From IMG/VR virus record IMGVR_UViG_3300031774_000097, positions 1 to 29,636 of that record: a DNA stretch of 29,636 nt, one strand, 5' to 3'. A program made the position numbers and the translations under genes. Below the pieces are notes generated by a model. It did not search any database, was not told where the DNA came from, and worked only from the letters and a program-made list of their open reading frames with translations. The stretch is from a virus. The stretch's first letter is position 1. Each line of letters begins with the position of its first letter. Of this stretch, positions 1 through 5,217 are shown in pieces.

Positions 1-161
1 TTCAGGCGATGAGAGTGAGATTATTTAATAAAGCAGTTTCAAAAGGTCAATTACAAACAGCAGCACAAATCCTGGATTCATTAGGCAAAGTTATTGGAGA
101 GTCAGTAGAGACAGTCAATATTCAAGCACCTGAACTGTCAATAAAAGTAGAAACAAAGTAG
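1..161 (+). CDS. 3' fragment of a phage gene, possibly small terminase subunit
   Basis: An open frame enters from the left edge (first full codon at base 3) and stops at TAG 159-161, giving a 52-residue C-terminus that ends ELSIKVETK. It contains LFNKAVSKGQLQTAAQILDS, a helical, alanine/glutamine-rich segment followed by LGKVIGES. Small terminase subunits of phages often end in a similar helix-rich oligomerisation segment, so this is my best guess, but no DNA-binding domain is visible because the 5' part is missing. It lies on the plus strand while the tail genes at the far end lie on the minus strand. No terminator is evident after the stop. The identity is uncertain; that it is coding is likely but rests only on the open frame and composition. 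Confidence 0.45.
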   Translation, partial: QAMRVRLFNKAVSKGQLQTAAQILDSLGKVIGESVETVNIQAPELSIKVETK

Positions 162-291
162 TACATACTTATTAGTAACAAAGATTAGCAATATATGTTT
201 AAGGTAGGCGGTAATCGTATATAACATAAATATTTTTAATACTACACCCCCCATTGATAAGTTATTGTAATGTAATAATAATGTTATTTTG

Positions 292-320
292 GTGTACTTC
301 TGATGTCAGTATGGTATAAT
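292..320 (+). promoter_or_regulatory. Extended -10 promoter driving the structured RNA
   Basis: A perfect extended -10, TGGTATAAT (312-320), is present; the matching -35 position (about 292-297, GTGTAC) is weak, as is common for extended -10 promoters. Transcription would begin near 327. The gene-free stretch 162-291 upstream is AT-rich and holds an inverted repeat TACACC (about 245-250) / GGTGTA (291-296) that brackets a second weak promoter-like TTGATA; nothing else is recognisable there. Confidence 0.6.
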
Positions 321-326
321 AAAGAG

Positions 327-670
327 TGAAGGGAGAAAAAATTTTTCCTTCTTACATATCTTGTTGGGAGTCTCGGATTCGACATCCAGACCAAAGAGTT
401 TCAAACCTCCCAGACTTCAAGAGTAGTAAGTATCCTAGAAAGCTACATCACTTGAAGAAGAAGTCAAATAGGTTCGACTATGATTTTGACTTCATGCCTT
501 GCAAGAGACACAAAGATTCCCTTTTATCTCTAAGCTGTTGCACTCAGAGCGACCCAGAGAGCCAACAGGAGCTTAGATCTATTGACTAGCTTTCTTACTC
601 TCCTCAACAGCACTCGCAAGCCCTACAACAGCTTACAGATAAAAGGCATCTAATTCCTTTTATCTTTTTC
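327..670 (+). ncRNA. Structured RNA / attenuator-like leader
   Basis: This stretch begins about 7 bases after TATAAT, ends in an intrinsic terminator, and contains many inverted repeats. TCTTG 359-363 pairs with CAAGA 418-422 and TGGGAG 365-370 with CTCCCA 407-412, enclosing a small hairpin GGAT 375-378 / ATCC 384-387 whose loop region contains TTCGAC. GAAGTCAAA 460-468 pairs perfectly with TTTGACTTC 485-493. The 20-mer at 521-540 (CTTTTATCTCTAAGCTGTTG) is complementary at 19 of 20 positions to 626-645. Part of the same arm (530-540) can instead pair with CAACAG 563-568 and GCTTAG 571-576. The long pairing also consumes the 5' arm of the terminator (638-646), so terminator and long stem are mutually exclusive. 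It could be a riboswitch-like leader of the gene at 690 or a free-standing phage RNA. I do not recognise a known family: no tmRNA tag, RNase P or 6S signature was found. Confidence 0.6.
638..669 (+). terminator. Intrinsic terminator overlapping an antiterminator pairing
   Basis: GATAAAAGG (638-646) pairs with CCTTTTATC (656-664) across a 9-base loop and is followed by TTTTT (665-669). The 5' arm is also the 3' half of the 20-bp pairing with 521-540, the arrangement expected of an attenuator. Confidence 0.65.
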
Positions 671-678
671 ACTTATCC
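670..678 (+). promoter_or_regulatory. CACTTATCC leader element, copy 1
   Basis: CACTTATCC follows directly on the U-tract of the preceding terminator and ends 11 bases before the ATG at 690. The same nonamer (or CATTTATCC) precedes the genes at 1559, 2363 and 7896. Its role is unknown. Confidence 0.45.
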
Positions 679-689
679 AAAAGTTAATT

Positions 690-983
690 ATGACCTACGC
701 AGTGATGACCTACAGAGGAGCTTCCAACGGCTGGCAAGATGCAAGCGACAACAACATTCGCAAGCATCAGCAAGACGCTTTAGAGTATTGCGAACTACTT
801 TCAAAAGTAAGACCACAATTCATTCATAAAGTAGAAGTTCTAAGTGAACCAACTCTTCCAATGTTTACATCGTTGAGAATTGGCGAACCAAGAAATGAAG
901 TTTACACACTTCCAAAAGGTCAATACTTAAAACTAAGAAAAAGAAACTTTATTCAAAAAATCATTAGGAGGTTATTTTTCTAA
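690..983 (+). CDS. Hypothetical small phage protein, basic C-terminus
   Basis: 97 residues, starting MTYAVMTYRG. The N-terminal half is mixed alpha/beta in character (GWQDASDNNIRKHQQDALEY) and the last 25 residues are strongly basic and hydrophobic (LKLRKRNFIQKIIRRLFF), which could contact nucleic acid or membrane. I do not recognise the family. It is the first gene after the structured leader and terminator, and the CACTTATCC element lies 11 bases upstream of the ATG; there is no Shine-Dalgarno sequence. An AGGAGG at 966-971 inside its 3' end serves the next gene, whose ATG overlaps its TAA (TAATG). If the upstream RNA is an attenuator, this gene and the ones coupled to it would be its targets. 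Confidence 0.7.
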   Translation: MTYAVMTYRGASNGWQDASDNNIRKHQQDALEYCELLSKVRPQFIHKVEVLSEPTLPMFTSLRIGEPRNEVYTLPKGQYLKLRKRNFIQKIIRRLFF

Positions 984-1111
984 TGTCTGAAGTTGAATAT
1001 GATTTCTATTTCGCTGGAATAAATTGGGAAGAGACTTTTGACCTCTTCCCAAAACTCCAAAAAAAAATTGATTATGATTTTGAATTTGAGGACTTAAAAA
1101 ATGAAGATTAA
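983..1111 (+). CDS. Small acidic hypothetical protein
   Basis: 42 residues, MSEVEYDFYFAGINWEETFD and onward, ending FEFEDLKNED. It is very acidic and aromatic. The start overlaps the previous stop (TAATG) and AGGAGG at 966-971 gives an adequate ribosome binding site. Its own end overlaps the start of the next small gene by 11 bases in another frame. The tight packing and ribosome binding site support expression; function unknown. An acidic, aromatic small protein in an early phage region could be a DNA-mimic type inhibitor, but nothing in the sequence proves this. Confidence 0.55.
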   Translation: MSEVEYDFYFAGINWEETFDLFPKLQKKIDYDFEFEDLKNED

Positions 1112-1235
1112 ACTAATTTGTTTTTCTTTCTTATTTGGTTGTGTGATTTATTCAGGCTTTGGAATTTACCAGAGCCTAAACGCACTAACAAATAATTACT
1201 ATCAAACTTTAACGGAGCTTACAAATGACCTATAA
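1101..1235 (+). CDS. Small membrane protein with one N-terminal transmembrane segment
   Basis: 44 residues: MKIKLICFSFLFGCVIYSGF then a polar tail with asparagine and threonine, ending LTELTNDL. The first 22 residues form a single hydrophobic segment after a lysine pair, so it is either a signal anchor or, with Cys at position 14 (LFGC), a lipoprotein-like signal. GAGG at 1088-1091 lies about 9 bases before the ATG. It overlaps the preceding gene by 11 bases and the following gene by 11 bases in different frames, typical of a compact phage operon. Function unknown; superinfection exclusion is one possibility by analogy with other tiny phage membrane proteins, without direct evidence. Confidence 0.5.
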   Translation: MKIKLICFSFLFGCVIYSGFGIYQSLNALTNNYYQTLTELTNDL

Positions 1236-1455
1236 CGGTTGGACAAATTACGAAACTTGGAATGTAGCTTTATGGATGGACAATGACGAACCAACATATC
1301 ACATTGCAAGAACATCAAAAGATTTTAACGACTTCAGAGATGAATTAAAATTCTTAACTGGAGTTGTAAAATCTGGAGATGGGGTGAACCATTGGGACTC
1401 TAAATTAAATATTGAAGAACTCAATGAAAAAATCCGAGAATATCACGAGGGGTAA
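1225..1455 (+). CDS. WTNYETWNVALW-type phage protein of unknown function
   Basis: 76 residues, opening MTYNGWTNYETWNVALWMDN. This N-terminal motif is, from memory, a recurrent conserved signature in small proteins of many phages (a DUF7249-like family); no biochemical function is known to me. The remainder is acidic and helical (FNDFRDELKFLTGVVKSG, EELNEKIREYHEG), with HW near residue 56. ACGGAG at about 1211-1216 lies roughly 9 bases upstream of the ATG. The stop codon sits in the stem of a strong intrinsic terminator, so this is the last gene of the 690-1455 operon. Family assignment is fairly secure by the motif; role is not known. Confidence 0.75.
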   Translation: MTYNGWTNYETWNVALWMDNDEPTYHIARTSKDFNDFRDELKFLTGVVKSGDGVNHWDSKLNIEELNEKIREYHEG

Positions 1456-1473
1456 AAACAACCCCTCCTTTTT
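1447..1473 (+). terminator. Intrinsic terminator after the WTNYETWN gene
   Basis: GAGGGGT (1447-1453) pairs with ACCCCTC (1461-1467) around a 7-base A-rich loop, followed by TTTTT (1469-1473). The stop codon TAA 1453-1455 lies inside it. Confidence 0.85.
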
Positions 1474-1516
1474 ATCAAAAATTCCTTAAAGGTTTTAAAG
1501 ATTTTAAAACTTTTAA

Positions 1517-1540
1517 AGAGTTTTTATAAACTCTATTTTT
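1517..1540 (+). terminator. Second terminator, directly upstream of the gene at 1559
   Basis: AGAGTTT (1517-1523), loop TTAT, AAACTCT (1528-1534), then ATTTTT (1535-1540). It is only 44 bases after the previous terminator and sits just ahead of the next start codon, so it looks like a leader terminator rather than a gene end. AAACT (1507-1511) can pair with AGTTT (1519-1523) and would disrupt it. All stems here are AT-rich and weak, and an inverted repeat GTTTTAAA / TTTAAAAC lies just upstream. Confidence 0.6.
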
Positions 1541-1549
1541 CATTTATCC
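1541..1549 (+). promoter_or_regulatory. CATTTATCC leader element, copy 2
   Basis: CATTTATCC immediately follows the terminator U-tract and ends 9 bases before the ATG at 1559. It differs from the other three copies by one base. Confidence 0.4.
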
Positions 1550-1558
1550 TAGAAAATT

Positions 1559-1786
1559 ATGGCTTTGAATGTTTTATTAATTGCTGATCCTTACGGAGCG
1601 TGCGGACATATTGCAAGCACTAAGGACAAAAAATCTTTAATAGATTTTGTAGAGGATCGAGGTTATGAAGCTGTAGAGTTTCAAAACGAAGACTACGACC
1701 CAAAAGAAGATACAGTATCAAGTCTCTCTGAGGAGTGCGGATATTTTACTGTAAAAGATTTACCAGATGTAAGCGAGGAGCTATGA
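1559..1786 (+). CDS. Hypothetical small acidic phage protein
   Basis: 75 residues, beginning MALNVLLIADPYGACGHIAS. A hydrophobic beta strand (NVLLIADP) followed by a glycine-rich turn and then acidic helix segments (KSLIDFVEDRGYEAVEFQNE) suggests a small alpha/beta fold, but I do not recognise a family. It lies after a double terminator and a CATTTATCC element and has no Shine-Dalgarno sequence. Its stop overlaps the next start as ATGA, so the two are probably translated together. Function unknown. Confidence 0.7.
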   Translation: MALNVLLIADPYGACGHIASTKDKKSLIDFVEDRGYEAVEFQNEDYDPKEDTVSSLSEECGYFTVKDLPDVSEEL

Positions 1787-2085
1787 AAGAATATAAAGCG
1801 ACTGATCCTGAAATGGTTCAGGCTCAAAAAGACTTAGCAAAAATGTCAAATTTATCTGATCGGGTCATTACAAATGATGATGACCTTTTTCAGGAGCTTG
1901 CAACGATCCAAAAGAAATTATGCCAAATTTCTGAATGGAAATCTCATTTTCTGCAAAGATATGAGGACATATTAGAAGAGCAACATAACTTGGAAACTCA
2001 GTTATGCGTCTTTCAAAATGAGATGCTTCACAGTTTCGAATTATGCTTCCGATATTACAAGACAAAAAAGAAGGGCTTTAAATAG
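1783..2085 (+). CDS. Coiled-coil hypothetical protein
   Basis: 100 residues from the ATG at 1783, MKEYKATDPEMVQAQKDLAK. I chose this start because it forms an ATGA overlap with the stop of the preceding gene and has GAGGAG (1776-1781) just upstream, although a longer open frame runs back to 1735. The body is helical with heptad character (FQELATIQKKLCQISEWKSH, YEDILEEQHNLETQLCVFQN), indicating a coiled coil, and the C-terminus is basic (YYKTKKKGFK). No family recognised. Its stop codon lies in a hairpin that can terminate transcription from both directions. Confidence 0.65.
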   Translation: MKEYKATDPEMVQAQKDLAKMSNLSDRVITNDDDLFQELATIQKKLCQISEWKSHFLQRYEDILEEQHNLETQLCVFQNEMLHSFELCFRYYKTKKKGFK

Positions 2086-2096
2086 CCCTATCTTTT
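2072..2096. terminator. Bidirectional terminator between convergent genes
   Basis: AGGGCT (2072-2077), loop TTAAAT, AGCCCT (2084-2089), then ATCTTTTT on the plus strand; on the minus strand the same stem runs into TCTTTTTT (2071 back to 2064). It contains the stop codons of both converging genes. Confidence 0.8.
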
Positions 2097-2266
2097 TCTA
2101 ACTTTAATTTACATCTAGTGAGAATCAAAGTTTCATATAACTTTTTATCTGATCTTAAAGCTTTAGTAAGTAAGTTATCCCACTCTTCAGAGGACAATTT
2201 ATTAAGTTTGTATGGATCGTAACCCATTTCTTCGATTGAAAGTATGTAAGACTTAATGAGACTCAT
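2078..2266 (-). CDS. Hypothetical small protein, isolated minus-strand gene
   Basis: 62 residues, MSLIKSYILSIEEMGYDPYK and onward, ending KLKLEKDRAI. Predicted to be all helical, with no motif I recognise. It is the only minus-strand gene in the left 5.4 kb. It converges on the coiled-coil gene through a shared bidirectional terminator, and its start faces away from the promoter of the DUF2958 gene, so 2267-2362 is a divergent promoter region; a minus-strand TTGTCA lies near 2308-2313. Divergent single genes like this are sometimes regulators, but no DNA-binding motif is visible. Confidence 0.6.
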   Translation of the reverse strand: MSLIKSYILSIEEMGYDPYKLNKLSSEEWDNLLTKALRSDKKLYETLILTRCKLKLEKDRAI

Positions 2267-2305
2267 TATGGAATAGTAAATGTATTATTAATATATCATA
2301 ACAGA

Positions 2306-2335
2306 TTGACAATGGCATTATATATATACTATTAT
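2306..2335 (+). promoter_or_regulatory. Sigma-70-type promoter for the DUF2958 operon
   Basis: Perfect TTGACA (2306-2311), an 18-base spacer of alternating AT, and TATTAT (2330-2335). Transcription should begin near 2342, giving a leader of about 20 bases that contains the CACTTATCC element. Confidence 0.75.
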
Positions 2336-2348
2336 TAAAAATGTAAGT

Positions 2349-2357
2349 CACTTATCC
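2349..2357 (+). promoter_or_regulatory. CACTTATCC leader element, copy 3
   Basis: CACTTATCC lies a few bases inside the predicted transcript and ends 5 bases before the ATG at 2363. Because the promoter is clearly upstream, the element acts, if at all, in the RNA or on early elongation. Confidence 0.45.
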
Positions 2358-2362
2358 TACTT

Positions 2363-2659
2363 ATGAAACTTTTAACTAAAGAACTTCAAAAGAAGTTACC
2401 TCCTTTATACGCTCAAGACGGAAAAGGAAAAGAAGCAATCGCCTATGTAAAATTCTTTGACCCCTGTGGTTCATGGACTTGGTACGCTACAGAATACGAC
2501 CCAGAAGAAAAACTCTTTTTTGGTCTTGTAGATGGACATGAAAAAGAACTAGGTTACTTCTCTTTACCTGAGTTGGAGTCTATTAAAAGACCTTTTGGAC
2601 TTGGAATCGAAAGAGACATTCATTTCGACCCAATAAAACTATCTGAGTTAGGTGTTTAA
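2363..2659 (+). CDS. DUF2958 family protein
   Basis: 98 residues. The sequence follows the DUF2958 family almost end to end as I remember it: LLTKELQKKLPPLYAQDGKG, then VKFFDPCGSWTWYATEYDPE, then LFFGLVDGHEKELGYFSLPE, and finally GLGIERDIHFDP. Length matches the family. DUF2958 proteins occur in phages, plasmids and conjugative elements, but no biochemical role is established to my knowledge. It is the first gene after a strong promoter and the CACTTATCC element, with no Shine-Dalgarno sequence, and leads a run of coupled genes that continues to about 5420. Family assignment is confident; function is open. Confidence 0.9.
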   Translation: MKLLTKELQKKLPPLYAQDGKGKEAIAYVKFFDPCGSWTWYATEYDPEEKLFFGLVDGHEKELGYFSLPELESIKRPFGLGIERDIHFDPIKLSELGV

Positions 2660-2660
2660 T

Positions 2661-2873
2661 ATGACTAATTTAAACATCACAATAAATACAGATAATGCAG
2701 CCTTCTCTGATTCCAATTTGGGATCGGAGATTGCTCGCATTTTAAAAAGTTATGCAAACGCTATCGAAACTGTAGTCGATCCAGACACCTCATGGGAACT
2801 TGAAACAAGACTCAGAGATATTAACGGAAATACAGTTGGTCAAGTCAAATTATCTATGGAGGATTCTTTTTAA
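2661..2873 (+). CDS. Small conserved phage protein (INGNTVG type)
   Basis: 70 residues from ATG 2661, MTNLNITINTDNAAFSDSNL. A GTG at 2652 in the same frame would add three residues, but the ATG lies just after the previous stop and is the simpler start. A conserved-looking block reads ETRLRDINGNTVGQVKLSME. Similar small proteins with INITINTDNAAF and RDINGNTVG motifs are, from memory, widespread in phage genomes, with no known function. The fold is probably alpha/beta. The stop overlaps the next start (TAATG), so it is coupled to the following coiled-coil gene. Confidence 0.75.
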   Translation: MTNLNITINTDNAAFSDSNLGSEIARILKSYANAIETVVDPDTSWELETRLRDINGNTVGQVKLSMEDSF

Positions 2874-3106
2874 TGGATAGAGATATGAAAAAAATCTTGG
2901 AAGTTTTACAAGAACAAGACAAGAAAATTGCTGACATAACCAAAATGATTACTGAATCTACTGGTTGTACTCTTAAAGCATTTGAGGGTCAGCAACAACT
3001 TAATGAATCTCAAAGAGAAGTAAATCATGCCTTAAGAGATGGCTTAAAAGATTTATTTAATGCAATTTCAAACATTACATCAATTCTTACAGGAGGTAAA
3101 AACTAA
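2873..3106 (+). CDS. Small coiled-coil protein
   Basis: 77 residues, MDRDMKKILEVLQEQDKKIA and onward. Almost entirely helical with heptad spacing of leucine and isoleucine (KIADITKMI, LNESQREVNHALRDGLKDLF), ending NITSILTGGKN. The family is not recognised. Start and stop both overlap neighbouring genes by a base (TAATG at each end), which makes co-translation with the genes before and after likely; AGGAGG near 3091-3096 inside its 3' end is the ribosome binding site of the next gene. Possibly an oligomerising adaptor, but this is guesswork. Confidence 0.65.
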   Translation: MDRDMKKILEVLQEQDKKIADITKMITESTGCTLKAFEGQQQLNESQREVNHALRDGLKDLFNAISNITSILTGGKN

Positions 3107-3657
3107 TGGGTCTAGATATGTACCTAGAAGGCTCTTTTTCGACCAGAGCATATATACAACCTACCGAACAGCAATATGCTGATATGCGAGAAGGTAAGGA
3201 GGTAAATGTTGAACAATCTCCTGAATTAAAAGATGCTATTGCTGCTATTGGTTTTGAAGACGCTCCAATAGATCATCAATACAACCATTTTCAATATGTC
3301 TTCCCGATCATAACTTGGAGAAAAGCTAATTCAATTCATAAGTTTTTTGTTGACGAAGTTCAGGGTGGGAATGACAACTGCGAACGTCATTATGTATCCA
3401 GAGGAGATTTAGAAATTCTTTTAGATCGTATCAATACTATTCTTGATATAAAAACTCCAGTTGCTAGAGAAATGAAGGCAGAGGAACTTTTACCAACTGA
3501 TACTGAAGGTTGTTTCTTTGGTTCAAAAGAATATGACGATTGGTACTATCAAGATTTAAAACGTACCAAAGATATTCTTGAAAAGGTTTTTGAATACGAA
3601 GAACAAGCTGAATCAGGAAAATGCTTTGATAGTTTCTATTATCAATCATCTTGGTAG
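3106..3657 (+). CDS. GLDMYL-type conserved phage protein of unknown function
   Basis: 183 residues with a set of motifs I recognise from a widespread phage and bacterial family of unknown function: GLDMYLEG at the N-terminus, TWRKANSIHKFFVDEVQGG near residues 69-87, HYVSRGDLEILLD near 94-106, LLPTDTEGCFFGSKEYDDWY near 128-147, and FYYQSSW at the C-terminus. Invariant tryptophan, histidine and acidic residues suggest an enzyme or metal-binding fold, but no activity is known to me. Length fits the family. A good Shine-Dalgarno sequence (AGGAGG) lies 5' of the start. Part of the 2363-5420 operon. Confidence 0.85.
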   Translation: MGLDMYLEGSFSTRAYIQPTEQQYADMREGKEVNVEQSPELKDAIAAIGFEDAPIDHQYNHFQYVFPIITWRKANSIHKFFVDEVQGGNDNCERHYVSRGDLEILLDRINTILDIKTPVAREMKAEELLPTDTEGCFFGSKEYDDWYYQDLKRTKDILEKVFEYEEQAESGKCFDSFYYQSSW

Positions 3658-3668
3658 GAGGTATATAT

Positions 3669-3821
3669 ATGTCACATCCTGTAAATACTGAGATTTTAGA
3701 ATCTCTATTCGATGAACAGATTGATGCTGTTCAAAAAAGATTTCCCTCTCTTTCAAATAGAGAGGTTGAAATTATTGCAGCAAGAAGAGCTAAACGTCTT
3801 TTTTGGGAGATGGCTCAATGA
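3669..3821 (+). CDS. Small helical hypothetical protein
   Basis: 50 residues: MSHPVNTEILESLFDEQIDA, then VQKRFPSLSNREVEIIAARR and a tail AKRLFWEMAQ. AGGAGG at 3656-3661 lies 7 bases upstream of the ATG. The basic helix near the C-terminus could contact nucleic acid. Its TGA overlaps the ATG of the following HTH protein as ATGA, so the two are likely co-translated and may act together. The family is not recognised. Confidence 0.65.
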   Translation: MSHPVNTEILESLFDEQIDAVQKRFPSLSNREVEIIAARRAKRLFWEMAQ

Positions 3822-4153
3822 ACATAACCGAAAGCCGTGACGAAGCATTTGAAGCAATAGCTGAGATGCTGCGTACCAATGTTAAGAAAACAAAGATAGC
3901 TTCTCAACTTGCTGCTGATTATTGCGTAAGCGATAAAACAGTTTATAAATGGATTACCAGAGTGGAAGAGATGTATGACATCGAACCAATCGAATCTATT
4001 TTGCAGCAACAAAAATCTGAATTAAAATCTGAAATTTATCAGGATTTAATTCGTGATTATCATAAAGCTAAAACTGATAAAGATGATGAGTTACGCAGGA
4101 AAATCGGAGCTATATTAAATAACACTTACCTTAAAAAAATTAATTTCAACTGA
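3818..4153 (+). CDS. Helix-turn-helix DNA-binding protein
   Basis: 111 residues from ATG 3818 (MNITESRDEAFEAIAEMLRT); the frame is open back to 3803, but the ATGA overlap with the preceding stop favours 3818. Residues about 18-50 form a clear helix-turn-helix of the kind seen in small terminases, transposases and phage regulators: KTKIASQLAADYCVSDKTVY followed by KWITRVEEM. The rest is a long charged helix with the motif KDDELRRKIGAILNNTYLKK. It could be a transcription regulator or a small-terminase-like protein; the C-terminal helix would suit oligomerisation. A perfect 12-bp palindrome lies 4 bases after its stop and may be its operator. Function inferred from the HTH only. Confidence 0.7.
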   Translation: MNITESRDEAFEAIAEMLRTNVKKTKIASQLAADYCVSDKTVYKWITRVEEMYDIEPIESILQQQKSELKSEIYQDLIRDYHKAKTDKDDELRRKIGAILNNTYLKKINFN

Positions 4154-4157
4154 GAAT

Positions 4158-4169
4158 TTCGCTAGCGAA
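4158..4169. repeat. Perfect 12-bp palindrome, possible operator
   Basis: TTCGCTAGCGAA lies between the stop of the HTH gene (4153) and the ATG at 4172. It is GC-richer than its surroundings. As DNA it could be a dimer binding site; as RNA it lacks a loop and could form only a shorter hairpin, right where the ribosome would bind. Confidence 0.4.
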
Positions 4170-4171
4170 TT

Positions 4172-4471
4172 ATGATTGACAACCCACTTCCAAATCAAGT
4201 CATGCAAGAAATGGATACGATCCAAAAAGATGCTGACTTTGAAGACTATTGTAAAAACCATGCAATAGAAATTGCTAAACACTACAAAGTACATGATGAT
4301 TTACATGATGACTTTGCAGAGTGGTATCACGATTATATGTCTCAAAATCCTGAATTGTTTGAACCTACTTTCATTCTTCTCGATTCTGATTATATAGTCG
4401 ATTGGTGGAAGGACAACGGAGAATACTTTGATGATTTTAAATCACCTTATATGGAGATTACAAAATGTTAG
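4172..4471 (+). CDS. Acidic hypothetical protein
   Basis: 99 residues, MIDNPLPNQVMQEMDTIQKD, strongly acidic with many aspartates, tyrosines and tryptophans (DDLHDDFAEWYHDYMSQNPE, YIVDWWKDNGEYFDDF). Histidines near residues 25, 32, 36, 39 and 48 mixed with acidic residues could bind metal. No Shine-Dalgarno sequence is visible; the palindrome described above occupies the leader. I do not recognise the family. The acidic composition resembles that of DNA-mimic proteins, but many phage small proteins are acidic, so this is only a thought. Confidence 0.65.
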   Translation: MIDNPLPNQVMQEMDTIQKDADFEDYCKNHAIEIAKHYKVHDDLHDDFAEWYHDYMSQNPELFEPTFILLDSDYIVDWWKDNGEYFDDFKSPYMEITKC

Positions 4472-4505
4472 AAATGAAAAGTGAGTCTCATGGAAGGAGG
4501 TTTGT

Positions 4506-4700
4506 ATGACTGATTTCGTTCCAATGACACGTTACTCTAGGTGCAAAAGATACTCGGGTGCATTAATAAAATGCCCTGAGTGTAGTTCAATCAAAACTAT
4601 CTATCATCTTTCTTGGTCAGCAATATTTTGCCAAGACTGTGAACAGTATATAGATAAATACGATTGGTTCATAGAAAAAGGTAAACATTCAAAACTATAG
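4506..4700 (+). CDS. Zinc-ribbon protein
   Basis: 64 residues. Two CxxC knuckles, CPEC (23-26) and CQDC (42-45), about 16 residues apart, form a typical zinc ribbon; a basic stretch YSRCKRYSG precedes the first knuckle and the C-terminus is lysine-rich. The start has one of the best ribosome binding sites in the region (AAGGAGG, 7 bases upstream). Its ATG overlaps the TGA of a 14-codon frame (4465-4509) that begins at the end of the previous gene. Zinc ribbons of this kind act in nucleic-acid or protein binding; the partner is unknown. Confidence 0.7.
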   Translation: MTDFVPMTRYSRCKRYSGALIKCPECSSIKTIYHLSWSAIFCQDCEQYIDKYDWFIEKGKHSKL

Positions 4701-4710
4701 GAGAAAACTA

Positions 4711-4869
4711 ATGCCCATTTACAACGTCACAGTTACTAAAAAACAATCTTGTTGGAATGTAGAAGCCAACAGTTATGAAGAAGCTCAAGAACTTGCTTTA
4801 GAAGAATGTGAACTAAATTCATACAAGTATTACACTTACTTTGATATTGATACAGTTGAAGAAGACTAA
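4711..4869 (+). CDS. Small hypothetical protein, ferredoxin-like pattern
   Basis: 52 residues: MPIYNVTVTKKQSCWNVEAN, then SYEEAQELALEECELNSYKY and YTYFDIDTVEED. The order strand - SYEEAQELALE helix - strand (YTYFDIDTVEE) is a familiar beta-alpha-beta pattern of small phage proteins in which a side chain-rich strand pair packs on one helix. TAGGAG lies 9 bases upstream of the ATG. The stop overlaps the start of the next gene (TAATG). Too short to have been obvious as a gene without the ribosome binding site and overlap, but the composition is convincing. Function unknown. Confidence 0.65.
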   Translation: MPIYNVTVTKKQSCWNVEANSYEEAQELALEECELNSYKYYTYFDIDTVEED

Positions 4870-5078
4870 TGCCTAAAGGTAAATACTACGAATATCAAAT
4901 CAAACGTTCCGCACTAGATAACGATTATCTCTCTGGTAATATTGATGACTTTCAATATGCCAGAGAGTCTCTTGACCTAGACTTGGAATATGAACCATAC
5001 ATACTAGCTCAAACTATCAATAGCGAAATCGCTAAAAAACAACATGGAATTGATGATGCCAAACAACAACTGGATTAA
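4869..5078 (+). CDS. Small helical hypothetical protein
   Basis: 69 residues, MPKGKYYEYQIKRSALDNDY and onward; tyrosine- and acid-rich, helical (DFQYARESLDLDLEYEPYIL, NSEIAKKQHGIDDAKQQLD). The start is coupled to the previous gene by a TAATG overlap; the 3' end overlaps the next small gene by 23 bases in another frame. No family recognised. It belongs to the string of very small genes at the 3' end of the plus-strand operon. Confidence 0.6.
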   Translation: MPKGKYYEYQIKRSALDNDYLSGNIDDFQYARESLDLDLEYEPYILAQTINSEIAKKQHGIDDAKQQLD

Positions 5079-5217
5079 CTTTCCTAAAAATCCTTATGAT
5101 GGACAAGTTTTTTACTATCCTCCTACAGAAGATTGCTTTACATATATCGCTCCTTCAAAAAAAACAGGAGAAGGACAATGGATTATGATTACTCATCAAG
5201 ATTTTTCTAGACCATGA
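5056..5217 (+). CDS. Small aromatic hypothetical protein
   Basis: 53 residues from ATG 5056 (an ATG one codon earlier, 5053, is equally possible): MPNNNWINFPKNPYDGQVFY, YPPTEDCFTYIAP, KTGEGQWIMITHQDFSRP. The pattern N-FP-NP-GQ followed by an aromatic strand and GQWIM resembles short beta-hairpin modules found in phage tail proteins, where they read roughly 'NPsdGqty...ngk.W.w'. It overlaps the preceding gene by 23 bases and its TGA overlaps the next start (ATGA). Function unknown. Confidence 0.55.
   Translation: MPNNNWINFPKNPYDGQVFYYPPTEDCFTYIAPSKKTGEGQWIMITHQDFSRP

Noticed and set aside
360-480. tmRNA or tRNA, because of GGATTCGAC (375-383) and GGTTCGACT (471-479)
   Set aside because: Neither site has a five-base T-stem with an acceptor stem and CCA at the right distance, and no tag-peptide frame is present.
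326-589. 87-codon open frame starting at GTG 326
   Set aside because: The GTG lies within a few bases of the predicted transcription start, has no ribosome binding site, and the frame runs through a series of strong hairpins; the sequence has no protein-like pattern. Better explained as structured RNA.
4465-4509. 14-codon frame MLEMKSESHGRRFV before the zinc-ribbon gene
   Set aside because: Too short and composed mainly of the ribosome binding site of the next gene; at most a translational coupler.
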